Assembly: GCA_947493955.1 (NCBI GenBank)
Contig: CANLSQ010000002.1
Location: 124,001 to 188,000 of the forward strand
Length of the DNA stretch: 64,000 nucleotides
Direction of reading: 5' to 3'
DNA from: an uncultured Sphingomonadaceae bacterium
GTDB taxonomy: Bacteria > Pseudomonadota > Alphaproteobacteria > Sphingomonadales > Sphingomonadaceae
Part shown: positions 35,402 through 44,642 of the stretch, piece after piece
Layout of the letters: every line of letters begins with the position of its first letter
Position numbering within the stretch: the stretch's first letter is position 1
The notes under the pieces: generated by a model
The model's input: the letters and a program-made list of their open reading frames with translations, nothing else
What the model was told of the DNA's origin: nothing
Databases searched by the model: none
Program-made: the position numbers and the translations under genes

Positions 35402-38320
35402 TCAGTCTTGGCCGACTGCCGAATCATTTGAACTGCCTGCCTTACTAACATCGGTGTTACCAGCTTCATAGCCACGATATTCGATTGGCATGTTAAGGGC
35501 TTCCAGCTGGGTCTTGATCTTGTCCGCATCTCCAACAATCACCCAGGTAAACCTGTCGGGGTCAATTGCTCCAGCCATCGCTTTGTTGAGATCATCGGCG
35601 GTCAAGGCCCTGTAGCGATCTGCCACGGTTTCGGCATAGTTGGACGGGCGCTTGAACATGACATCGCCCTGCATTTGTCCGAGCACGCGTCTCGATTGCT
35701 CGAACTGTCCCGGCAACTGGCGGACATTGCCATTGACTGTCCGTTCCAGCTCCGCCTGCGTGACACCATTATCACCCAGGAAACTCTTAACCTGGCCCAT
35801 GATTGCGGCAACAGCGGGACCGGTCTGATTAGTCTGCACCGGCGCACGCATGATATAAGGTACGTCATGCTCACCGCGCAAAATGGTGTTGCGCGTGCCG
35901 TAGCTCCAGCCTTTCGTCTCACGCAGATCCATGTTGATCCGCGACAGGAAATTCCCGCCCAAAACTTCATTGGAGGCGTTCAGGGTCAGCAAATCATCAG
36001 TGCCCTTAAACGGCAGAACCTGACCTGCAAGGATCATTGATTGCGGGCTATTGGCCCGGTGAATAACCACGATCTTGCCTTGCGCTTCCGGAATCGCGGC
36101 ATCGAAATTTTTGGCCGGAGCAGCCTGTCCCTCAGCCTTCCACTGACCAAAGCGCATTTCCAGCTTGTCGAGCAATGCCTGCTTATCAATCTGGCCGACG
36201 GCAAATATCGTAGCATTTTCCGGACGCATCCAGCCTTTGTGGAAATTCACCAGGTCATCCCGGCTGATCGCGGCGACGGATTGCTTCGTGCCATTGCCAG
36301 AAAGGCCGCGACCATAAGGATGGGTGTCGCCGAACAGAAGCGGCGGCAAAGCATTGGTCGCTATGCTGCGCGGGTTGCTTTCTTCACGGTCAATGGCAGT
36401 CAGCTGCTGCACCCGTATGCGTTCGATATCGTCTGTTTTGAAAGCAGGGTTTTTGACAATGTCCGCCATCAGATCGAGTGACGCATCAAGATTGGGATTA
36501 ACCGCGCTCAAACTGACATCCGTGCGATCCCGTCCGCCGCCGACACTGACATTGGCCCCTAGCCGTTCTTGCTGCTCGGCAATCTGCACCGAGGTCAGGC
36601 TGGTCGTGCCTTCCTCCATCATCGCTGTGGTGAAGTTTTGCAGGCCAATCTTGTCGGCAGGATCAGCAGAAGCCCCGGCATCAAAAGACAGCGTCACACG
36701 GGTCATTGGAACCGCGTTGCGCTGAGCGAAATAGACTTTGATGCCGTTGGACAATGTCGCTGTTTCGACATCGGGGAAATCAACGTTCGGAATCTCTCCA
36801 ACCGGAGGAAGCGAGGATCGATCAACTGGCTCGCGTACAGCATTCTCGCCACCGTCCTGCATGTAAAAGGCAGGAGCAGTTAGCGTTCCGGTTCGCGCGC
36901 CTTTACCGGACTCTACTTCCTGATAGGCCTCCCGCTCGCCCGGCACCACACGAATACCGACCACCGGCCGGGTTAGCCATTTTTTCATTGCAGCCGTCAC
37001 CGATTCCGGGGTTGCAGAAGCCAGCCGTTCCAGTTCCTTTTTATAATATTCCGGGTCATCAGAATAGAGTTCGCCCTGCGCCAGTGCCGTCGCTTTGCCG
37101 TTAAATCCGCCAACCTGCTCCAGCCCGGCAATACGGGCAGCGGCATCTCGCGTCGCAACCCGCTGCACTTCATCTGCCGTCGGTCCGTTCTCAATGAAAT
37201 CGGCGATAATCTCGTCCAGCCGCTTGGCAACCATGTCTGCATCTTCACCGGGCTTCACATCCGCCTGAATATTAACGAGACTTCCGTGCACGAACGGAAT
37301 CACAAAGGCAGATACTGCCACCGCGTTTTTCTCTTCCCGCACCATGATATTGTCGAGCCGCGAACTTGCCAGACCGCCCAGCACTGTCATGCCGACATCC
37401 AGCGGCGTGTAATCAGGATCATTCAGGCCCGGGACGATCCAGTTGCGATAGATACGCGTCGTCGCAACCTTGTCCTTCATCACATCGAAAACCGGTTCAT
37501 CCAGGGTTGGCAATTCCGGGCTCAGCTCCGGAATTGGTTTGCCCTTGGGAATGGCACCGAACCATTTTTCGACCAGCGGTTTGGCGGCCGCAGCATCAAT
37601 GTCGCCGGCCAGCACCAGAATCGCATTATTCGGTCCATAATGATCAATAAACCATTGCTTCATGTCGTCGAGAGAAGCGGCTTCGAGATCTTCCAGTGAT
37701 CCAATGGTGCTATGTCCGTAAGGATGGCCCTCTTCGGGAAACAGCAATTCTGTCTGCCGATAGCTGACCAACCCATAAGGCTGGTTATCACCCTGACGCT
37801 TCTCGTTGGAAACCACGCCAATCTGATTGTCGAGCTTCTCTTGCGTGACCGCGCCCAACAAATGCCCCATCCGGTCGCTTTCAAGAAACAGTGCGACATC
37901 AAGGGCAGATTTGGGAACCGTCTGGAAATAGTTGGTCCGGTCCAGCCAGGTCGTCCCGTTCAAATCGGTCGCGCCAATTTGCCGCAGCGGCTCAAAATAG
38001 TCACCCGGTGCGTTTTCAGAACCGTTGAACATAATGTGTTCGAACAGGTGGGCGTAACCCGTTTTGCCCTTGGGTTCATTGGCAGAGCCAACGCCATACC
38101 AGATGGAGACCGCCACGATCGGTGCCTTGCGATCAGTGTGGACCAACACCTTCAAACCATTGTCGAGGGTAAATCGTTCATAGGGAATATTGACCGCATC
38201 AACCAGCTGGCCAACCGGCGCAGGCGCGGCGCTGCTATGGTTATCGGCATAGGCTGGAGCGGCAAAGCTCAGGGCGGTCGACGTGAGTGCAATCGCAACC
38301 GTGCGGGAAAAGCGTGACAT
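35402..38320 (-). CDS. Exported M16-family zinc metallopeptidase, double module
   Basis: 972 residues. Signal peptide to about residue 25. The first M16 module has the inverted zinc motif H91-x-x-E94-H95 (HLFEHIMFNG) and downstream glutamate region; the second module (from about residue 515) has LQNFTTAMMEEG in the matching place and lacks the zinc ligands, so it is the usual inactive half. Such periplasmic pitrilysin-like proteases degrade peptides. It stands alone; the upstream region has a GGACTTG/CAAGTCC dyad (38372-38390). Confidence 0.92.
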   Translation of the reverse strand: MSRFSRTVAIALTSTALSFAAPAYADNHSSAAPAPVGQLVDAVNIPYERFTLDNGLKVLVHTDRKAPIVAVSIWYGVGSANEPKGKTGYAHLFEHIMFNGSENAPGDYFEPLRQIGATDLNGTTWLDRTNYFQTVPKSALDVALFLESDRMGHLLGAVTQEKLDNQIGVVSNEKRQGDNQPYGLVSYRQTELLFPEEGHPYGHSTIGSLEDLEAASLDDMKQWFIDHYGPNNAILVLAGDIDAAAAKPLVEKWFGAIPKGKPIPELSPELPTLDEPVFDVMKDKVATTRIYRNWIVPGLNDPDYTPLDVGMTVLGGLASSRLDNIMVREEKNAVAVSAFVIPFVHGSLVNIQADVKPGEDADMVAKRLDEIIADFIENGPTADEVQRVATRDAAARIAGLEQVGGFNGKATALAQGELYSDDPEYYKKELERLASATPESVTAAMKKWLTRPVVGIRVVPGEREAYQEVESGKGARTGTLTAPAFYMQDGGENAVREPVDRSSLPPVGEIPNVDFPDVETATLSNGIKVYFAQRNAVPMTRVTLSFDAGASADPADKIGLQNFTTAMMEEGTTSLTSVQIAEQQERLGANVSVGGGRDRTDVSLSAVNPNLDASLDLMADIVKNPAFKTDDIERIRVQQLTAIDREESNPRSIATNALPPLLFGDTHPYGRGLSGNGTKQSVAAISRDDLVNFHKGWMRPENATIFAVGQIDKQALLDKLEMRFGQWKAEGQAAPAKNFDAAIPEAQGKIVVIHRANSPQSMILAGQVLPFKGTDDLLTLNASNEVLGGNFLSRINMDLRETKGWSYGTRNTILRGEHDVPYIMRAPVQTNQTGPAVAAIMGQVKSFLGDNGVTQAELERTVNGNVRQLPGQFEQSRRVLGQMQGDVMFKRPSNYAETVADRYRALTADDLNKAMAGAIDPDRFTWVIVGDADKIKTQLEALNMPIEYRGYEAGNTDVSKAGSSNDSAVGQD

Positions 38321-38449
38321 CCGGAAATCCTCTTCAAAATATTATATCATTGGAAACTACTATGGGCAGGCGGACTTGTCGCGCAAGTCCTGATCGATCT
38401 TCGACAAACGGCCGACCTCAATCGACCAACAACAACGCTCACTAATAGT

Positions 38450-39076
38450 CTATTTCTTTTTCCAGCCCCAGAACAGATGGCAAGGCAATATGTTCCAGAC
38501 GGAATAGCCATCGTCTATTCGGTCAAAATGAGGCGCCATGAAATCGCGCGCACGTTTGACGAATTGATAGACCAGAAAAGCCCCGCCCGGGCGCAACGCT
38601 GCATGGGTTTCTTCTGCTATTTTAGGTCCCAACTGATTGGGCAAGGTAGAAAACGGTAGGCCGGACAATATGTAGTCCGCCTTGTCGTGACCAAGATCGT
38701 TCAATATCTGCTGCACATCCGCTGCCGATCCGTGAATGGGATAGAAACGGCTGTCGCGAATGCTCTTGCCAAGATATTCGATAAAATCCGGATTAAGGTC
38801 GATGACTATCAATGTGGCATCCGGCTTCATGCGTTCCAGCACCGACCGACAGAATGTACCAATGCCGGGCCCATATTCGACGAACACATCACATTCATTC
38901 CAGTCAACCGGTTCCAGCATTTTTTTGACAGTTGCGGCCGACGAGGGAATGATCGAGCCGACCATGACAGGATGCTTCAGGAAACCTTTGAAAAACACGC
39001 CCCATGCACCGAAGGTCCGGGCTGCACGCAGCTTGATTCGTCCCCATAATGGCGCTTTTGCAATGGTATTGGTCAA
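38450..39076 (-). CDS. Class I methyltransferase resembling phospholipid N-methyltransferase (PmtA-type)
   Basis: 208 residues; TTG start with AGGAGAG 6 bases upstream. The N-terminal HPVMVGSIIPSSAATVKKML segment and the glycine-rich VFVEYGPGIGTF (about residues 72-83), with YILSGLPFSTLP as motif IV, are those of the PmtA/rRNA-dimethylase-like group. In alphaproteobacteria PmtA methylates phosphatidylethanolamine towards phosphatidylcholine. Assignment to that substrate is by resemblance only. Divergent from the ABM-domain gene. Confidence 0.75.
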   Translation of the reverse strand: MTNTIAKAPLWGRIKLRAARTFGAWGVFFKGFLKHPVMVGSIIPSSAATVKKMLEPVDWNECDVFVEYGPGIGTFCRSVLERMKPDATLIVIDLNPDFIEYLGKSIRDSRFYPIHGSAADVQQILNDLGHDKADYILSGLPFSTLPNQLGPKIAEETHAALRPGGAFLVYQFVKRARDFMAPHFDRIDDGYSVWNILPCHLFWGWKKK

Positions 39077-39180
39077 TCAGACTCTCCTGCTATCATCCCG
39101 CTGTCTTATTAAGCCATAACAGTATCACATTCAAACATCTTCGCGCTTGTCCGGGGCGGGGAGAGGTTTAAAAGAGCAAT

Positions 39181-39528
39181 ATGAAACTCCATCCTCCTGA
39201 CTGTATCGCTGTCATCTTTTGTGCCCAGCGCACCAAGGATGATGATGAAGCCTATGAAGCGGCCGCAAATGTCATGAGCAATCTCGCCGCGCAGCAATCC
39301 GGATATCTCGGACAGGATAGCAGCCGATCGGAAGACGGCCTGGGAATCACGGTCAGCTATTGGGAAAGTGATGACGCGGCCAGGGCCTGGCGCGATCATC
39401 CGGTTCACAGCGCGATCCGCGAACAGGGTCGTGACAAATGGTACGAAAGCTACACGCTCCATGTTGCACGCATAGAACGCAGCTATGACTGGAATAAATC
39501 TGGGATTGGAAAAAATAGCGTGCCATAG
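39181..39528 (+). CDS. Antibiotic biosynthesis monooxygenase (ABM) fold protein
   Basis: 115 residues with the dimeric alpha-beta barrel pattern: AVIFCAQRTKDDDEAYEAAA, SGYLGQDSSRSEDGLGITVSYWESDDAARAWRDHP split over the centre, and a C-terminal YTLHVARIERSYDW strand. Family members include heme-degrading and quinol monooxygenases and many small proteins of unknown role. It lies 7 bases before the MFS gene and is probably co-transcribed. Confidence 0.8.
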   Translation: MKLHPPDCIAVIFCAQRTKDDDEAYEAAANVMSNLAAQQSGYLGQDSSRSEDGLGITVSYWESDDAARAWRDHPVHSAIREQGRDKWYESYTLHVARIERSYDWNKSGIGKNSVP

Positions 39529-39535
39529 GGCATTC

Positions 39536-40891
39536 ATGGCTGATTCTCCCGCCCCGCCCGTTGCTGCCAAAAAGCATAAGACGATAGACAATACCCGGAT
39601 GACGGTATTGTTCGCGGTGATGCTTGTCACGGCTTCGGGCAATACTGCCATGCAATCGATACTGCCAACCATCGGCACGCAGCTGCACATCCCGGATTTC
39701 TGGGTCAGCGCCGCGTTCAGCTGGTCTGCTTTATTGTGGGTTTATACCGCACCCAAATGGGCCCGGCTGTCGGATCATCGCGGGCGCAAGGCCTTGATGC
39801 GGCTGGGCATGATTGGTTTTACTTCGTCAATGGCATTGGCAGGACTGGCACTCTTCCTGGGATTGCTCGGTTGGTATAGCGCGCTGTGGACCTTCATCCT
39901 GTTCGCCATATTCCGAAGCCTTTATGGTGGGCTGGGCTCGGCCGCACCGCCGGCGGTTCAGGCCTATGTCGCTGCCCGGACTCCGCGCGAGGATCGCACC
40001 AAGGCGCTGTCGCTCATTTCTTCATCCTTTGGTCTGGGCACGATTGTCGGTCCGGCCATAGCCCCGTTGCTGATCCTCCCGTTTCTCGGCCTGTCGAGCC
40101 CGATGTTCGCTTTTGCGTTTATTGGGATTCTGGTGATGGTTGCGCTGGCACTCAAACTACCCAATGACGATCCCGGATTTGAAGCACGCGGTGTCGTCAC
40201 CTCCGAACCTTATAGTGCTGCACCCTCGGCAGGCAGCCTCAAAGACGACGGCCATGATGACCAGCCGGTGGGCAAGCCAGCGCCAGACAGCATACCGCCG
40301 CGGCTTCGCTGGGGCGACAAACGCATAAAGCCATGGCTGATCACGGGAATCATGGGCGGCAATGCCCATGCGGTGATATTGGGCGTAATCGGCTTTCTGG
40401 TACTCGACCGGCTCGGACTTAGAGACGATCCGAAAACAGCAATCGAGATGACCGGCATTGTGCTTATGTCGGGTGCGGCAGCAACCCTGCTCGCGCAATG
40501 GGGCCTGATCCCGCTCTTGCAAATGGGACCGCGATCGTCCGTTTTATGGGGCATGTTGCTCGCCGCTGTCGGCTGCCTGGTCATCGGCGTATCGGGTGAT
40601 CTTTACGGCATCATAATCGGCTTTGCAGTTAGCTCACTGGGTTTTGGTCTATTCCGTCCCGGCTTTACCGCAGGCGCTTCACTGGCGGTCGAACGATCGG
40701 AGCAAAATGGGGTTGCCGGCATCGTCGCTTCAGTAAACGGCATGGCGTTCATAGCATCACCGGCACTGGGCGTATTGCTGTACACCTATATCAGCGCGCT
40801 GCCTTTCTGGATTGCAGTCACCATGTGCCTGTTCATCTTTGGCTGGGGTTTCAAAACGCTAAAGCTGGATGACATGGTAGCAACAAGCTGA
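39536..40891 (+). CDS. MFS transporter
   Basis: 451 residues from the ATG at 39536; an upstream in-frame start would lie within the ABM gene. Twelve predicted helices, with the loop motif ARLSDHRGRKALMRLG after helix 2 and YGGLGSAAPPAVQAYVAARTPREDRT in the first half, typical of drug-proton antiporters of the TetA/multidrug type. A hydrophilic central loop (about residues 220-260) separates the halves. Substrate unknown. It converges on the CDC48 gene with only 3 bases between stops. Confidence 0.85.
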   Translation: MADSPAPPVAAKKHKTIDNTRMTVLFAVMLVTASGNTAMQSILPTIGTQLHIPDFWVSAAFSWSALLWVYTAPKWARLSDHRGRKALMRLGMIGFTSSMALAGLALFLGLLGWYSALWTFILFAIFRSLYGGLGSAAPPAVQAYVAARTPREDRTKALSLISSSFGLGTIVGPAIAPLLILPFLGLSSPMFAFAFIGILVMVALALKLPNDDPGFEARGVVTSEPYSAAPSAGSLKDDGHDDQPVGKPAPDSIPPRLRWGDKRIKPWLITGIMGGNAHAVILGVIGFLVLDRLGLRDDPKTAIEMTGIVLMSGAAATLLAQWGLIPLLQMGPRSSVLWGMLLAAVGCLVIGVSGDLYGIIIGFAVSSLGFGLFRPGFTAGASLAVERSEQNGVAGIVASVNGMAFIASPALGVLLYTYISALPFWIAVTMCLFIFGWGFKTLKLDDMVATS

Positions 40892-40894
40892 AAA

Positions 40895-43231
40895 TTAAAA
40901 TTCATGCTTGCTGTCGTTCACCGGCGTCAACATGCCGGGGGCGACAAAACCAATCGGTTCGGCGCGCATCGCATTTTGTTTCAGCTGTGCTTCCATCTTG
41001 GAATATTCTTCCTCCATTTCCGGCGTGACGGAAGCGCGGCTATCTTTCAGCGCGCGTTCAAAATGCTTCATCGACACTTTCTCGACCAGACCGCCATGCT
41101 CACGCAAGGCATAAAGCCCGGCACGGCGCACCAGATCTTCCAGATCAGCGCCGGAATAGCGCTCCGCGCGCGCAGCAATATCATCAAGGTCAACATCTTT
41201 GTCGATTGGCATCTTCGCAGTATGAATAGCCAGGATACGGCGGCGGCCATCTTTTTCCGGAACCGGCACATAGACCAGTTCATCAAAACGGCCCGGTCGC
41301 AATAGAGCCGGATCGACCAGACCGGGACGGTTGGTTGCGCCGATCAAAATAACCGATTGCATCTCTTCGAGTCCGTCCATTTCAGCCAGTATCGTATTGA
41401 CCACGCGTTCAGTCACTTGCGGTTCGCCCATACCGCGGCCACGCGCGGGCACCAGACTGTCAATCTCGTCAATGAACAAAACTGTCGGGGCGACTTGCCG
41501 TGCACGTGCGAAAAGCCGGGCAATCTGCTGCTCACTCTCACCGTACCACTTTGATAAAAGATCGCTGGACTTCGTGGCGATGAAATTGGCCTCCGCTTCC
41601 CGTGCCACCGCTTTGGCAAGCAATGTCTTGCCGGTACCGGGCGGTCCGTAGAGCAAAAAACCCTTGGCTGGACGGATGCCCAGCTTGGCAAAAGCCTCCG
41701 GACTTTTCATCGGCAGCTCGATGCCTTCTTTCAAACGCATCTGCGCGTCATCCAGACCGCCAATATCTTCCCAGCGCACATCCGGTGCCTGCACCATCAC
41801 CTCGCGCATGGCCGACGGTTGCACCCGTTTTAACGCCTCGACAAAATCATCACGGCGCACCACCAGTTCCTCCAGGACTTCCGGCGGAACTGTCTCGGAT
41901 TCCAGGTCCAGTTTCGGCATGATCCGGCGCACAGCTTCTATGGCCGCCTCACGCGTCAATGCCGCCAGATCAGCACCGACAAACCCATAGGTTGTGCGGG
42001 CCAATTCCGTCAGATCGACCGCGGGCTCCAGTGGCATGCCGCGTGTATGGATGCCCAAAATTTCCTTGCGGCCACGCAAGTCCGGAACGCCGACGATAAT
42101 TTCCCGATCAAAGCGGCCCGGACGGCGCAATGCCTCGTCAATCGCTTCCGGGCGATTGGTCGCTGCGATCACGACCAGATTGAGGCGCGATTCCAGCCCG
42201 TCCATAAGCGTGAGCAATTGAGCGACCAGACGCTTTTCCGTCTCGCCCTGCACTTCGCCGCGCTTGGGAGCGATGGAGTCAATTTCATCGATGAATAATA
42301 TGGAGGGCGCGGCCTTTGTTGCGGCTTCAAAAACCTCGCGCAGTTTCTTCTCTGACTCGCCATAGGCAGAACCCATGATTTCAGGGCCATTTATGAGGAA
42401 AAACTCGGCATCACTCTCATTCGCCACAGCACGGGCAAGCCGTGTCTTGCCAGTCCCCGGAGGACCATGCAGCAGAACACCGCGTGGCGGATCAACGCCG
42501 AGCCGGGTGAACAACTGTGGATAGCGCAGCGGCAACTCGACCATTTCACGCAACTGGTCAATTGTCTCGTGAAGCCCGCCAATGTCATCATAAGTCACAT
42601 CAGCCCGGCGATGCTCGGTTGATTCTTCATATTCAGGGCGCAGCTCAACTTCGGTATTCTCGTCAATATGCACAAAGCCCTTGGGTACGGTGGACACAAC
42701 CATCAAACGAATCTGGGTGAGCGAAAAAGCCGGTGCAGCCAGCATCTGTTGCAGCTGCGGCGGCATATCGCTGCGATCAACCTGTTGCTGGCCATGAGTC
42801 GCGACAAAATCACCGGCATTTAATGGCCGCCCCATGAAACTGCGTTTCAGGCCGGCACCGCTACCATGCAGGCGCAGGTCTTTTTGGGCCGGTGCGAAAA
42901 TGACTTTCTTGGCCGGTTTCGATTCAACCTTTCGAATTTCAACAAAATCACCCGAGCCCACGCCGGCATTAGCCCGCTGCAAACCGTCAAGCCGCACAAA
43001 ATCAAGCCCTTCATCCTCGGGGTAGGGCAGAACTGCACGGGCGGGGGTTGCCTGTTTTCCGCATATCTCAACCACGTCCCCTTCCATCAGGCCCAGTTTG
43101 CTGAGATTGTCCCGCGACAAACGCGCGAGCCCGCGGCCGCTATCTTCCGGCCGCGCATTGGCGACCTGCAGCTTTATCATCTGGGAGTCGGATTCAGCGT
43201 CAGATTTGGATTCGGATTTGGGATCAGACAT
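40895..43231 (-). CDS. CDC48/VCP-family AAA+ ATPase
   Basis: 778 residues from the ATG at 43231 (an in-frame upstream start and an ATG at 43180 are alternatives). Order: short charged N-tail, N-terminal double-psi barrel substrate domain (about 20-190), D1 AAA domain with Walker [12 protein letters not shown] and Walker [10 protein letters not shown]2 with [14 protein letters not shown] and a second LFIDEIDS, both followed by arginine-finger regions. This is the archaeal VAT/Cdc48 architecture, an unfoldase that feeds proteins to proteases or remodels complexes. It lacks the long C-tail of eukaryotic p97. It is preceded by a notable regulatory region at 43352-43553. Confidence 0.93.
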   Translation of the reverse strand: MSDPKSESKSDAESDSQMIKLQVANARPEDSGRGLARLSRDNLSKLGLMEGDVVEICGKQATPARAVLPYPEDEGLDFVRLDGLQRANAGVGSGDFVEIRKVESKPAKKVIFAPAQKDLRLHGSGAGLKRSFMGRPLNAGDFVATHGQQQVDRSDMPPQLQQMLAAPAFSLTQIRLMVVSTVPKGFVHIDENTEVELRPEYEESTEHRRADVTYDDIGGLHETIDQLREMVELPLRYPQLFTRLGVDPPRGVLLHGPPGTGKTRLARAVANESDAEFFLINGPEIMGSAYGESEKKLREVFEAATKAAPSILFIDEIDSIAPKRGEVQGETEKRLVAQLLTLMDGLESRLNLVVIAATNRPEAIDEALRRPGRFDREIIVGVPDLRGRKEILGIHTRGMPLEPAVDLTELARTTYGFVGADLAALTREAAIEAVRRIMPKLDLESETVPPEVLEELVVRRDDFVEALKRVQPSAMREVMVQAPDVRWEDIGGLDDAQMRLKEGIELPMKSPEAFAKLGIRPAKGFLLYGPPGTGKTLLAKAVAREAEANFIATKSSDLLSKWYGESEQQIARLFARARQVAPTVLFIDEIDSLVPARGRGMGEPQVTERVVNTILAEMDGLEEMQSVILIGATNRPGLVDPALLRPGRFDELVYVPVPEKDGRRRILAIHTAKMPIDKDVDLDDIAARAERYSGADLEDLVRRAGLYALREHGGLVEKVSMKHFERALKDSRASVTPEMEEEYSKMEAQLKQNAMRAEPIGFVAPGMLTPVNDSKHEF

Positions 43232-43351
43232 AGGGGGATGAACTCCTGCCACTTTTATTGTTTCCAACAAGATAGGGAGGCGGTCGTCATTATGCGACCC
43301 CGTATTTACCTCAAATCAGGCCAGCAAGATAAGAAGAGCCGGATTTCAGGC

Positions 43352-43381
43352 AAAAAAAAGGCCAATCCCGAAGGACTGGCC
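43352..43381 (-). terminator. Intrinsic terminator with UUCG tetraloop
   Basis: Read on the minus strand: GGCCAGTCC, loop TTCG, GGATTGGCC, then eight T. One internal mismatch. The C(UUCG)G loop and long T-run make this one of the strongest terminators in the window, yet it has no gene immediately upstream in its direction. Confidence 0.88.
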
Positions 43382-43470
43382 CGTAAAAGTTTTTAGGAGA
43401 GGATGCCTGAAAGGCTCACTCTAAATGGAGGAAAACTACTTATGTTGCAAGTGCGAAAAGAACATTGTCA

Positions 43471-43487
43471 GTTGCATAATGTGCAAC
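43471..43487 (+). promoter_or_regulatory. Inverted repeat, possible LysR operator 1
   Basis: GTTGCA-N5-TGCAAC, a perfect dyad containing the T-N11-A core (TTGC-N7-GCAA) expected for LysR-type regulators. It lies about 100 bases before the GcvA-like gene. Confidence 0.5.
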
Positions 43488-43534
43488 CTATTAATTATGC
43501 TAGCGACGCGATTTAGCCAATCTATTCACCTTTA

Positions 43535-43553
43535 GTGCAATTTTGCGTTGCAC
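43535..43553 (+). promoter_or_regulatory. Inverted repeat, possible LysR operator 2
   Basis: GTGCAA-N7-TTGCAC, a perfect 6-base dyad ending 33 bases before the LysR start codon. The half site resembles that of the dyad at 43471-43487. The right half may double as a -35 box (TTGCAC) with AATATC 17 bases on. Confidence 0.45.
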
Positions 43554-43585
43554 AATTCGCATTTAGCCGCAATATCAACAACACC

Positions 43586-44464
43586 ATGCGACGTCTCCCT
43601 CCCCTACGCGCCTTGGAAGCCTTTATCCGCGTCGCACGACTCGGCTCATCCAAGGCGGCTGCAGCAGAACTGGCTCTTTCTGCCCCGGCGCTAAGCCGCC
43701 GAATCAAATCTCTTGAGGATCATATCGGCAAGCCCCTTTTTGAACGGCGTAATCAGGCAATGATCCTGAACGACGATGGCGAGGTACTGCTCAATGCGGT
43801 GGCGCCAGCTATGGAAACCATTGGCGAAGCGGTTGATCAAATGACCGTCAGCGGCAGCGATCTTAGATTGCGACTTGGTGTATTGCCGCTTTTCGGAGCA
43901 ACGCGTCTCTTGCCACGCTTGCCGGAACTGAGAAAACTCTATCCCAAGCTGCATATTGATGTCGACACTTCCACCCATGCAGAAAATATGCTCGGTGACG
44001 TAATTGATGCGGCGATAATCATTGCGGATCATGTCGATCCCAATCTCTATGCCGTGAAGCTGGACAGCAACAAAGTATATGCCATTGCCGCAACAGAACT
44101 TGTCAACGGCCCCAATGCCATAAAAACACCGCAAGATCTGAAGGATCACAACATATTAATCCACAGCGACATGGCCAAAGCCTTCGATCGCTGGAAAGAA
44201 GCTGTCGGTTTGCCAGATCTGGACCCGGCCAGCGTCGATCAGATGAATAGCGGTCCGTTAATGCTGGAGGCGGCCGCCCAGGGCCTGGGCGTCGCCATCA
44301 TGCATGGCGGTCATTTCTCCGATGCCAATGACCCCCGCCTCGCCCGCTTGTTCGATTATGATATTGACAGTCCTTACTCCTATTGGTTCGTCTGCCGCAA
44401 ACGGGACAAGAAAAACCGGGCTGTGCGAATTTTTCATGATTGGGTCCTAAAAGCAGGGCTTTAG
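43586..44464 (+). CDS. LysR-family regulator, GcvA-like
   Basis: 292 residues from the ATG at 43586; a GTG at 43535 lies within the operator dyad. N-terminal HTH: MRRLPPLRALEAFIRVAR, then SKAAAAELALSAPALSRRIKSLEDHIGKPLFERR. The C-terminal effector domain is complete. The opening motif is that of the GcvA subgroup. No target gene is adjacent in divergent orientation except the CDC48 gene 354 bases away, so autoregulation or control of the minus-strand transcript is possible. No ribosome site is evident. Confidence 0.88.
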   Translation: MRRLPPLRALEAFIRVARLGSSKAAAAELALSAPALSRRIKSLEDHIGKPLFERRNQAMILNDDGEVLLNAVAPAMETIGEAVDQMTVSGSDLRLRLGVLPLFGATRLLPRLPELRKLYPKLHIDVDTSTHAENMLGDVIDAAIIIADHVDPNLYAVKLDSNKVYAIAATELVNGPNAIKTPQDLKDHNILIHSDMAKAFDRWKEAVGLPDLDPASVDQMNSGPLMLEAAAQGLGVAIMHGGHFSDANDPRLARLFDYDIDSPYSYWFVCRKRDKKNRAVRIFHDWVLKAGL

Positions 44465-44589
44465 GCGACGAAGCGTGCCTGTTTGGCCGCTGGATGCTCA
44501 TGACATTCATGTTATTTTCTGATAAAAGAACAGAATCGTCACGCTGTATCGACATTTTTTGTCGTAAAACCAAATATTGGGGAAATATA

Positions 44590-44625
44590 ATGCTGCGGAA
44601 TTGCAGTATAATATTGACCGATTAA
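44590..44625 (+). CDS. Possible 11-codon leader peptide
   Basis: ATG at 44590 with GGGGA 8 bases upstream, encoding MLRNCSIILTD and stopping 17 bases before the next start. The initiation region is duplicated just downstream (AATATTGGGGAAA versus AATATTGGAGAAA). Either a regulatory upstream ORF or a by-product of a small duplication. Confidence 0.3.
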   Translation: MLRNCSIILTD

Positions 44626-44642
44626 AATATTGGAGAAAATGC

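Larger units (their letters stand above)
43352..43500 (-). ncRNA. Candidate small RNA or transcription attenuator upstream of CDC48
   Basis: On the minus strand a transcript starting near 43490-43510 would contain TTTTCCTCC and CATCCTCTCC (anti-Shine-Dalgarno-like), a small GCCT-TTC-AGGC hairpin between them, and end at a canonical terminator. No annotated minus-strand gene lies in front of this terminator. The promoter is not clear: TTGGCT (43515-43520) and CATAAT (43494-43499) are only 15 bases apart. Alternatively the terminator attenuates transcription of the CDC48 gene, which starts 120 bases downstream. Confidence 0.45.
43232..43585. other. Regulatory intergenic region between CDC48 and LysR genes
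   Basis: 354 bases holding a minus-strand terminator (43352-43381), CU-rich segments on the minus strand, two inverted repeats likely bound by the LysR protein, and a possible plus-strand small ORF of 37 codons (43403-43516; SD-like AGGAG 3 bases before it). The two strands compete for interpretation; see separate entries and findings. Confidence 0.5.

Noticed and set aside
38372-38390. GGACTTG-N5-CAAGTCC dyad before the M16 gene as an operator
   Set aside because: Perfect but isolated, with no recognisable promoter spacing or regulator nearby; noted only in the gene entry.
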